In this document: positions 36,101 to 48,100 of the stretch, piece by piece
How the letters are laid out: each line of letters begins with the position of its first letter
Numbering within the stretch: position 1 is the stretch's first letter
Notes under the pieces: generated by a model
Told to the model about the DNA's origin: nothing
Database searches by the model: none
Seen by the model: only the letters and a program-made list of their open reading frames with translations
Translations under genes and position numbers: made by a program
From: Hippasteria phrygiana
Taxonomy: Eukaryota; Echinodermata; Asteroidea; Valvatida; Goniasteridae
DNA length: 64,000 bases
Assembly: GCA_037893225.1 (NCBI GenBank)
Contig: JAZGUH010000715.1
Coordinates: 372,001 to 436,000, forward strand
Direction of reading: 5' to 3'

Positions 36101-39100
36101 GCGGTCTGGTCTTTTAGGTAAGTCCCAATGCTGGGATTCAGGAACTCTTCTTCGTTCTGTAAGTTCTTGGTGATATCGTCCAGCTGTGGTAGGCGGAACG
36201 TGCTGGAGGCTTTCCTCAGTGCGACCTGGTCCTCCATACTAGCCTCCTCTGTGATGTTGGGCAGTCCTAGATATCAGCAAAAACACGGAAAGAATATGTG
36301 ACTTGGGAAAATATTGAAAATCAAGATTATGGTGTTTCCTAAAAGTATCGTAATAGATTTGATGTACTCCTAGCACACACCATAACCTTTTGAATGCTGT
36401 TATAGAGTCATGCTCCTTAAAAATGGGAAATGAAGTACAAAGTAAGTGAATCATGCAAACTACATTTTTAGTGCACAGAATAAAATTACCACAAAAACAA
36501 TCTCCATATTGTATTCAGTTATCAATCTTTGGGATATTAATACAGGCATTTATCTAGACTTGTAACAGCCGCCAAATATGGGGCCCTGTTAGTACGGGTA
36601 TGGTGCTTTTCCCTGGTCTAAGTGCGTGCAAGTGTTGTAATGATTTCCATACTGCAAGATTTGGAAGCTGTTTTCATTCTTGTTAAGTTTAAATCGTGGA
36701 AAAATCTTTTGCATTTTCAAAGTGAACAAAGAAACTGGCAGGAGCGAGATTCGAACCTGCGACCTCCGGAATACCGTACCGGCGCTCTACCAACTGAGCT
36801 ATCTTGCCCTATGTTGGCGGTCTCCCAAAATGTTTTCAGTATCTTTGTTCGGGTGGGCACTAGTCAGACATGCCAGAAGTCATAAACCCAGAATGCCATA
36901 TAGCCAGGGATCACACCCAATTTTACGATACAACCTGGGAAGCGACATTGTGGGGATCACTCAATGAGGATACGACTTCTTAACTTATAATTCGTCAAAC
37001 AATCCACAAGGGAAACTGACTAGGTAAATTTTGAATACATATTTAAAGTGAACAAAAAACTGGCAGGAGCGGGATTCGAACCTGCGAACTCCGGGTTACC
37101 GTACCGGCGCTCTACCAACCGAGCTATCTTCCCTATGTTGGCGGTCTCCCAAATTGTCAGTATCTTTGTTCACTTTGAAAATGTATTCAAAATTTACCTA
37201 GTCAGTTTCCCTTGTGGATTGTTTGACGAATTGTAAGTTAAAAAGTCGTATCCTCATTGAGTGATCCCCACAATGTCGCTTCCCAGGTTGTATCGTAAAA
37301 TTGGGTGTGATCCCTGGCTATACGGCATTCTGGGTTTATGACTTCTGACTAGCGCCCACCCGAACAAAGATACTGACAATTTGGGAGACCGCCAACATAG
37401 GGCAAAATAGCTCAGTTGGTAGAGCGCCGGTACGGTAACTCGGAGGTCGCAGGTTCGATTCCCGCTCCTGCCAGTTTCTTTGTTTACTTTGAAATTTCTT
37501 CTTAATGCAATTTTACCCAAAACAAGGCTAAAAGCAACTCAAGGAACAGAGCTATAAAAAGAATGAGAATCAAAGATACAAGAGGTAGGAATAATATTCC
37601 TCTTGAAGCAGAAAAGATTGTAAGATGAAGGGAAACATGCAGCAGGCAAAGAATTCCATTTTAAAACAAAATGATAATGGCGGGACTGGAAACCAGTCCA
37701 ACATCTATCTAGCAATCTTTCCCTAGTAACCTGTGTGGATGAGTCTCATTTACCTGTGTACAAACATTCCAAGACGTGACGGAAGGTGTTATAAGAGATA
37801 TCGGCACTGATGGTGACCTGGGTCATAGGTTTCTCAAACTGATGACTGGGATCTGGTGTGGCTACATCAAGGATACCAGCCAAACCAGCAATCTTGCCCT
37901 CGTTGACATCCTCCCAGGTGAAGTTCCAGACTTTTGAACTGCTTGCTGTATCCTGGAAAGGGAAACACAGGATGTGCCTGAAACTGATTAAGAAACTTAA
38001 AACAAGGAATGAGTCGAGTCTATAGTTTCCATAGTCACAATGAAGGCTGCAGACTGTCAGGGTAGTGACTGTCACAAGTGAAGTGAGATTATGAAATTAT
38101 TTTGGTCAAATTATGGGGTTTTGTTTATAATAGAATTTCAGGTGAATTTTAAATAAAAGGAACAAGCACTTAAAATAGACACCATTTGATGGAGTGAGTC
38201 TTCATTAGAAGAAATCTTTTGGAATTTTTCTAATTGGTCATTGCATTTGAAGTTACAAGCAATTAAGTTTCGTAAAATGAGGGTTTTTTTTAGCAAAGAG
38301 GTCAAAGGTCATATTTTGCTTTTCTGTATTTCTGTTTTGGCACCGAAAAGATGACTGGAGAAGTGTTATTCTTTCTTTTATCCTTGTCACATGGTATCAG
38401 ACTTGCTCGACATTTAGTTTAAGCTTTGGTATGAAATATAGCTTTTCAAAAGTGCAAACAGAAGTTATAATAATGATCTATTTTGTATAATTAATTAACT
38501 AATTAGGGGTAAATTATGCAAATTTGTCATGTAGACATAGAGAACCTTAGTCAAAAACAAATATCTTAATGAAATTTTAAACAAGTCTGCAAAATCTGGC
38601 TGTTGGGAATGCAAGTAGATCTATACATTTTTAAATAATTACAAAATTTGCATAATTAATTAGCAAATTATGTAAAAATGAGAAGGAAAACGTTTTCGGT
38701 TTTCAATTTGCTGGAAAAAAACGTAATAAATGCAAGCTTTGTTTTGAGAAGAAAGTTCTGAGAAGTGAACCCGACTTCTTTTCTTCATTAACTAATTTGC
38801 ATATTTATACGATATGTGATAAAACAGCACTTTGCAATGTTTTTCGGGAAAACAGTGGTACAGGTACATTTGTATGTATACATATACGGGGGTACATATT
38901 TCGGATGAGGGAAACTGAGAATTCTTCCACGGCACATTTTCGTTTTTATGTGTAAGTTTATTTTGAAAATAATTCGCAGGCAGATCAGATGATGATTAAA
39001 CATTTCTTAAACATCCATTTACTGGTAATCCGCCAAAAATATTGCTGCAGAAAATGTCTGCAAACACAAAAAAATTCCAAACACCCCCATTAAACAAATG

Positions 39101-42100
39101 GTATCGCCCACTAAAAGCAAAATACGAACGACGAAACAACGGAACAACGAAAATGTAGAGAATAAAACATGAATTATAGTCAAACCAAAAACCATACATT
39201 AATGTATGGTTATGAGGAAATCCTCTTTTTAAGTAGGAACCCGATTGAACGCATGATCTTTGCCGTTAAAAAGCAGTTGCAATGTGCTGCAGATCGGCCA
39301 TGCAGTTTGACTCGACCACGCACACACGTACAACACACGCCGTTGCACGGAGCTTCCGTGCAGCATGGGTCGTTGCGGCGTTTTAATGCTCAGACCCCGA
39401 AAACCACCCCTCAAAGAACGGCGTTTCGGTAAAAATCCTTTGCTCATATGACATTTGTATTTTGCTTTTCTAAATCTGTAATAAGCACTTATCTATACAC
39501 ACCTTAGCGCTTCCAGATTCGTCCTCTCAAAATGTGATTTTTGACGGTCTGAACATTTTAAACAACGCGATCAAGTGGAAACCATTGTTCGATTTTCAAG
39601 CGGTAAAGTAGAAGGATGCTGAAGGTCTTTCTCTCTCCGATGATGACGTATTCTTAGGGATTGGACAAATAGGAATCTAGCGAATTTTGACCGAAGGTTA
39701 CCTATCAAAAAACCCGAAATTGCGATGTGGCCGAAAGTGCGTGCCACGGACTGTGTTGACCGGAAGTACGCGCTGTCATAGGAATTGTACAGCGATGTGT
39801 GTGCTGTGCGTGTAAAGGAATGTGAGCACAGATTTCGGCAACGGAAGTGCTTGTGTGAGTGAAGTGCCTATTTATAAATGTATTCCGATCAAGAAGTTAT
39901 GACATGGATGCCGCGGCCGGTCGAGCATTGACACGAAGACACGACATCCACGAGCTACACAGGCGCATTTGCACAAACTTGACAAAGATGTAGAGCATTA
40001 AAAAGTATACTTCCCCTAGTCCATTCAACGTTAACAGAAAAAGATCGACACAGTCACGGTTTTAAACTGAGCTTTACTGGAAATATTTAATTACGTAGTA
40101 AATAAAGTAGTTTATTCATTAAACAAACTGCAATAGACAGTACCACCATGGAGCTACAAAAAGCGAAGGTAGAATTTGACTACAAGAAAGTTTAAAATGC
40201 TATCGTTGGTACCCTGCGCTTGCAGAATAGAAAGCAAATACATTGCGGGCACCATCCAAAATGGATGCCGTGCATGCTGCGTGCAGCACGGCCGTGTTTT
40301 CGAGCGAACTTACTCTGTGCAAAGCGCGCCCGTTTGTAAGCATGGTGAACAGCATACTGTCGGTGGGTAAAAAGGCCAGGTGCTGGCTACGCTGACGCTG
40401 CGCGGGATCGCGGACTCATTTGCGGTAAATTTCGAACGCAACTTATTGGACCGTTTTGTCTTTGTATTTTGAAACAAATATTTATTTTACTACAATTTCC
40501 AGGAATTTCAAGGACTTTTTTAAAAATTGAGCGTTTTCCAGTACTTCCAGGATTGGTACAAAATTTCAGGATTTTCTAGGTTTTCCAGGAGGCGTGCGAA
40601 CCCCGTACTGTAGTAGGCAATGAAATTCAACACACCTGGTCTGGCGGTTTTAGGCCAAAGACACGGCAGAAAAAGTTGCAGGCACTGCACAGCACAACCT
40701 TGTGGGCATAGAGGCTCTTCTCCTCAACGATGAAGGTGACATCAGAGTGTGTCGGCTGCTCTAATGCCTTGCCAAAGTCGCTCCCCATTGTTGACGTCAG
40801 GATTTCAATCAACGGTGCTTTACCTTTAAGTTATACAAGTTTGTTCTTATTATCAAATATACCACAAGGGAGACTAATTACGTCATTTTGATCAATTTAT
40901 AAATTGAAAAGAAAAGGAGCAGGATTTCACCCTGCAACCTCCGGATTACCGTACTGGTGGCTCTTCCAATTGAGCTACATGTACATGTACAATGTATCTT
41001 GCCCTACATGTATGTTGACAATCTCCAAATTTGTCAGTATCAGTTGAGAGAGATCATGCTCTAACTTGATGACACAAATTGGGGAGTAGCAATTTGGAAA
41101 TCACTCAACAAGGATACAGCTCTTTAAAGGCTCACATTGGTCGTACTTGTACTTAACCCATTCTTGATTAACTGGAGTACAGTAGTGTTCTCGGGTCATC
41201 GATTTCGGAGAGCTTGGTGGCACCATTCAAGATGGCGACACCCATGAACGATGCAGCAAAAATCAAAACAATCTTCATAGCTTTTATGTGGTTTGATTCG
41301 ATATTTCCGTTTGCTACAACTTCTCTTATTCGAAAAAAGCGTTTCCAATGATACTTGAATGTCCTGGGCTGTCACTGTCAGCCATCTTTGTTCTTCCTGC
41401 TATTTATCCATTCCTCATCAGATAACGGAGAGTGAAAGTCCTGTTCGCGAACAGTGTTCATGTGTTTGTTCAGTCAACACAAGAGCGGGGTTTCAGATAT
41501 GCCCACTGCCTTGGATGTGCCCAACTGGAGTCATTTTTCCTAAAATTGCTATCGCTGGAAAGATAATTTAAAATGCAGAGTTCTACTTTGTGGTATCGGT
41601 AATGAAATATAATTCACTCATGAATATATTGACAATAATGGGTTAGCTGTTATCAGCTAGTCTTACCTGCGGGGGGCATCTCTGGTGGGCGGGGTATAGG
41701 CTTCCTCTGACCAAATCCAAAAAAGGATCTAACGCCTTTCTTCTTACGTGCTCTTTCCTCATCTGATACGGCCATGTAAACCTTCAAAACAAAGGATGAA
41801 AACCTCAGAGTTTTGTCATTTTCCATGATCATGCATGTATGTACATGTACAGTACGTTAACCCCTTGAGTACGGATGACGGCTATAGCCGCAGTTTAAAA
41901 AAAAAAAGAGGCTGGCTGGTTGACGTCTATACCCACATTATTCATTCCATTGTTCGCCTATTGTGTGCGTTACGTTTGGCTGCACAAACCCGTCTGGCAT
42001 ACATGTACCAGCGCCCTATTATATAAATGTCATATTTAAGAGGTTAAAAAGCTGACTTCATGTATACATGTACATGTTGCATCCCTGCATGGGCCAAAAC

Positions 42101-45100
42101 ATGAGATTCAATATAATAATTTTAACAGCTTTGTATGTGTGTACATATGCAGTACATGGTATGTTGCAGACAAAGAAAAAAATATTTTTAGCTCATTAAT
42201 TTCAGATCACTGTGAATTGACAATGGTGAAAAATCAGTAAAATAGTAAAATCAGGCTTGGCTGGAAGCACAATACAGACACAACAGACAAGACAAATGCA
42301 TTCACAAAAATATATTTTGATTCTGTTGGATGATCAGATCAACAGTGGGCGCTTTTTTCCCATTCCTTCCTGTGGACGCGATCATGTGTCCAGGCCATTA
42401 TTCAACCCCATTCACAAGAAATCACTGATTTGTATCACTATAAAAGAAGCGTCCTTAACAACTGTCACCAGTTAAGGTCTTACAGATCGCGCCGAGTGCT
42501 TACAAGGTACATGTATCACGATTTTGTAATGTCGAGAGAGCAGGAAACTACATCATTAAATCCCAACATACTGTGACAAATTTAAAGAATATATTGATCA
42601 CAAATTTGATGCCATATCTACAAATGTAGTACCAAAGAAGACTCAGACCTAAAAGAACTGATGAAGAACAAGCTCCAAGCTAAAGAGCTCAACCGACCGG
42701 GCAACGCTGCTCAATTTAAGTTTTGTGAGAAACTTCAGATTATCTTAGATAAAATAAAAGTTGAAACTAGGACTCTATGTCTCTTTGCTGAACAGAACAT
42801 AGGGCTTTTCCGCATTATTTTTTTATGATGTCACTGCGATTTTTGCTTGCTTGTGACAAGTCTGCCTACCCACCAGGCTTCATGACAATTGGACCTACAT
42901 GTACCAATTTACATGTCTTACGAGAAATTATGCCTTTGATGACGTCATTATGATGGTGCACATATTTTGCATTTTTTGTTACATATGTAGGACCTAACAA
43001 ACCTATTACAAAAAGAATTTCGATATTAGCATGTTCTGTTGATGAGATATGGCTTAAAGAAAATTTTAAGGTTCAAAAAATTAAAAATTACTATAATTTC
43101 GTATGATGATGTCATCGTGACGTCACCTCAATTTTCATCAACAACAAATGCTTGCCTACCAACTTACTACGTTTGAGCGTAATCGGACCTACGGTTCTCT
43201 AGATACGGGTCATTGAAAAATGCACATTTAAGATGACATCACGTGACACGTGATGACGTCATCACCCCGTCACTCTTCGCCATACAATTTCAGCTTAGGG
43301 TCTATGTTTGTGTTAAGTCTGATTAAGATCTGAGGTTGTTTAGTGACCAAAGTGCCACTTACAAAATTCGTGTACAAAGTCTATGGGATTTTGGATATTC
43401 ATTGAAAATCAGCCGATGACGTCATCATGACGTCACTTCGGATTTTACATGCTAGTGGCACTATCTACCTACCTGCCAATTTTTATGATGATCGGAACTA
43501 CCCTTATATGTGTTTCCAAAAAGCACATTTTTGATGACGTCATAATGACGTCACACATTTTTTACATTTATGTGTAAGAATATAGAAGCTAACAAAGCTA
43601 TTACAAAAAGAATTTTGAATTTAGCATGTTCTGTTGATGAGATATGGCTTTAAGAAACTTTGAAGTTCAAAAACTTTAATATTACTGTAAAATCGTATGA
43701 TGACGTCATCATGACGTCACCTAAATTTTCATCTATAACACGAGCTACCATACCAACATACCAGGTTTGAAGGCAATCGGACCTACCGTTCTCTAGATAT
43801 GGGCCCTTGAAAAATGCATCTTTAAGATGACGTCACATGACACGTGATGACGTCATCATGACGTCACGTTTCGGCATACATTTTCAGCTTAGGATCTATG
43901 TTTGTGTTAAGCCTGATTAAGATCTGATGTTTAGTGACCAAAGTGGCTCTTACAAAATTCGTGTACAAAGTCTATGGGATTTGGGATAGAACTAAAAAAA
44001 TCATAGAAAATCAGCCGATGACGTCATCATGACGTCACCTCGGATTTAACATGCTACTAGCACTATCTACCTGCCCACTAATTTTTATGACGATCGGACC
44101 TACCCTTATATGTGTTTCAAAAAAAGCATATTTTGATGACGTCACACATTTTTCACATTTATGTGAAAGAATATAGGAGCTAACAAAGCTATTACAAAAA
44201 GAATTTTGAATTTAGCATGTTCGGTTGGTGAGATATGGCTTTAAGAAACTTTGAAGTTCAAAAACTAAAAAAATACTATAAATTTGTATGATGACGTCAT
44301 CTTGACGTCACCTCAATTTTGATCTATAACACGAGCTAGCCTACCAACATACCAGGTTTCAAAGAAATCGGACCTACTGTTCTCTAGATATGGGCCCTTG
44401 AAAAACGCACCTTTAAGATGACGTCACGTGACACGTGATGACGTCATCATGACGTCACTCTTCGACAAAGAACGTCAGCTTAGGTTCTATGTTTGAGGTA
44501 AGTTTGGTTAAGATCTGAGGTTTTTTAAGACCTAAAGTGCCACCGACAAAATTTGTGTACAAAGTCTATGGGATTTTGGTCAGAACTAAAAGAAGAAGAA
44601 GAAGAAAAAAAAAAAAAAATCAGAACAAAACCAAGGCCTTTTCCGACTGACTCTGTCGGAAAAGCCAATTATCAAATCTGGGGACACAGAGAAAGCCATC
44701 AAAACCATCCAAGAAGCTGAGGATCTGATTGCAGAAAGGAAGACGAAGAACAAGATCGCCAATGAAAGCAAGGCCGGCTGGACAACAGTCCAGCATCTAG
44801 ATAAAGGAAGAAAGGAAGGGCTTTCTTCAGAACAACATAAGCATTTTCAGGCATGCAACTTGGATTGAACAAAAAAAACGAGGAAATTCCAATCTTTACA
44901 AGACTTTGCATAGTGTTTTTCAATTTTCAATGGCATACATGTGTAAGTGTGAAGTGAAAAACGAGGAAATCAGCTGATCCGAGGAAAAGTTGCATGCCTG
45001 CGTTTTTTTAAGCAGCAGAAGACACATCCTTGAAAAAATAAGAATCATCACGCACATCTCGGACAACAGCCGCAGAATCCTGATAATTGTAGTCTTTTTC

Positions 45101-48100
45101 GAGGTAAATAAAATGTTTAAACTTCAAAGTGAACAAAGAAACCTGGCAGGAGCAAGATTTGAACCTGCGTAATACGGAATACCTTACTGGCACTCTACCA
45201 ACTGAGCTATCTTGCCCTAAGTTGGCGGTCCAAATTGTCAGCTTTCTTTGATCGGGGGCACTAGTCAGAAGTCATAAACACAGAATGCCTTACAGTCAGA
45301 GATCATGGCCAATTTTACGATACAACCTGGGAAGTGACATTGTGTCTTTCACACATAAGACGTGTTAAATAACGCTTGACTTCCTCTTCTTTCTTTGTCG
45401 TTCATTTAAGTCGCCTTGTACCGACCCTTTTCCGGTGCTTTAATAAACCCTAAGATTCAATGTTGTGGTTTCCCACAGAGTGATTTACATTTTCGTCCAT
45501 TAGAAATAAACTGTTTTACATGCGTATGAATGCAGGGAAGTAGCATGAAAATGCACTTAAAGCTTCCATGTCCGTGCTCTGACTGATTTCAACTAAACTG
45601 AATTCCCAAATGAAGTCATGAAAGAAAACTGTACTTTTTAACAAAAAGGCTGACACATCGTCACCGTTTTCACGAAGAGATACACATGTGGATTTTGAAG
45701 AAAAAGCATTTTCGAGATAATCGCAAGAGAAGTTTCTCCTATTTTTAAAACTGCACAAAATACTACTTTGCAACAACTTTGTGCAGTAAGGAAACATTCA
45801 CATGATTCTATGAGAGGTGAATTTTTTACGTGAACCCAGTAATTAGAATAAACACGGTGCTTAATTAGCCTAAATTAATTAGTAAATATGCGTGTCCTTC
45901 GTGAAAACGAAAATTCAGGTTTTCTTACATACATGTACATGTAATTGTGGCCCTTTCTGTTCAATGTGTTTTTCCATATGGAAGGGGTGCACGTGAAAAC
46001 TAAAATCTTGGTTGACCTACTTTTACGCCTTTCCGTGCAATACGTTTTGTACGCGTTCAAGGGGCAGGCATCTTTGCGTCTCTTCGTGAAAACGCCAAAT
46101 GCAATTATCGAGATGTCTGCCCTTTGCATAATTAATGTAATTTGTATATTAATGATGTTTTGCTTACAGAAGCATGTCAAAATGGTTAAGTAGAGTGTTT
46201 TAAAGCAAAATAGTCAAACAAACAAAATCAAAATCGAAAACATTGTCATTTTTTACATGTGTGTCTCTTCGTGAAAACGGTGACGACATGAAGGCATAAA
46301 TGGATGCGCCATCGATGCCCACTTTGTGCATAATGTATGTAGTCAATTCTGAATGGAATCATGATTCCTGCTTGGAACGTTGGAGTCACCCAAGCCTAAA
46401 CAGCTAAAGTTCATGCACTGTGTACATGCTGTGAGTCAGGTTGGTGACCCCATGCCAACTCATGCCTGGAAACGCCTGGAAACTGTCAGTCACGACATGT
46501 ATGTACATGTACGTGTACCTGCCTGGGTTTCTCGAGAGGAATTTTGGGGGGTTCTTCCCACACCTAAAACTGACATTTCCTTTTTTGTCTTTTCTCAATG
46601 GGTTTGTGGCTAATATACATGTACATGTAGTGATTAATCTTTTCCTGTTTTTTTCTAAGAATCCTTGGTTTAAAGCCATAATTTGTATTAAAAAAAAAAA
46701 AAAAAAAGTATCTGCTGCCAGTGACAGATTTAGACTTACAGCTTTTTCAAAGCAGCCTTTGACATTTATCTGGTTTATTGTACTTATTTCAGTGTATGAC
46801 AAGTTGAGCTTCTGCGCCATCTTGAAACCCTCGTCAAAGGTGATGCAACTGCGTTGAGGATTTTCCCGGAGATCTGTCCAAGCAAAAACAGTAGTAATTT
46901 CTGTGACGGCACACTTCACATTTAAAAATAGTCAGTATTTTCATCAGGCTGTTCTCATTAATCACCACCGCTTGACAAATTTGCCAATTACAGTCACGCA
47001 TGCCACACATCTGTTACTTTTGTCAGACAATAGCCATGGTTGTGATTGGTCAATGCATCACAAGGGGCAGTGCTGAGCGGATGGTCTGTCTATAAGAGAA
47101 CAGCAGGTTTTCATGAGAACAGGCACCGTTTGCAATGGAACGTATGTACACATGTACATGTTCAACACATTTTGAGATGCTTCTCAATGGATCCCATTCT
47201 TTGTAACATGAAAAAACAAAAGATGAACAGATTTATTTTGTCCAGAAAAACTTGTACATGTACTTGCCTATCTTTGTTGCAACCAGGAGGATTGGCGTAT
47301 AGGGCATATGGTGACGGATCTCCGGCACCCATTTAGATTCAACTTTTCGTAATGAAGCCGTACTGCCGACAGAGAAACACACTCCAAAGATGTCAGTTCC
47401 CGGGTAGGACAGCGAACGCAGGCGTTCATGGTACTCCTAGAAAAGAGAAGAAACATTTAAATGCCGGTAATAGAAACACGTTAGAAATATTGGCACACAT
47501 GTACATGTACATGTAGTTGCAATACCCTATGCTTTTTTTCAGCAGAAATCATTATGGTGTCACAACTTGGAACACACAAATGACAAGTAAAATGTAGCAC
47601 TTGAAATTCAAACGGATTACATCATGCACAATTGTACTTCTACATGTACATGTACATACATATTTGAGCTGTCATGTCAGATAATTTAACACCTGATTTA
47701 ACTTTTTATTAAAATTTAATTCTACTTAAATTCTACTTCAATCCAAAAGTGGATCAATGTGTGATCTAATCAAAGCTTGACTCAATGTGTGATCTAATCA
47801 AAGCTTGACTCAATGTGTGATCTAATCAAAGCTTGACTCAATGTGTGATCTAATCAAAGCTTGACTCAATGTGTGATCTAATCAAAGCTTGACTCAAGCC
47901 CTGGCTGCAGCCAAAATTGGACCCTGGACTCCGGCATGTTTTTTAATGTCTTGATTGCCTTTGAACATTCGGACTCGGCTGAGTTTGGACTACCAGAGCC
48001 CAAACATAATGTCCAAGAGCATTAAGACTTTAAATAAGTACTTTGGAATCCAACTAATTAAAAAAAATGTTTCCTTTTTCTTGTACTGTTTTTGTTTCAC

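Larger units (their letters stand above)
36715..37490. repeat. Large inverted repeat of tRNA-derived SINE units
   Basis: The left arm (36715-36995) is the reverse complement of the right arm (37225-37490). Each arm has a tRNA-like segment, then the same roughly 190 bp of unique tail (GATCCCTGGCTATA, ATTGGGTGTGATC, TTGAGTGATCCCC). A third tRNA-like copy lies in the centre. It is within the RacA/RhoBTB intron between 37753 and 36267. Confidence 0.75.

Noticed and set aside
36736..45216. Five sequences that look like tRNA genes
   Set aside because: All have good A and B boxes but mismatched acceptor stems and an abnormal anticodon loop, and they recur with the same flanks, so they are SINE heads and not tRNA genes.
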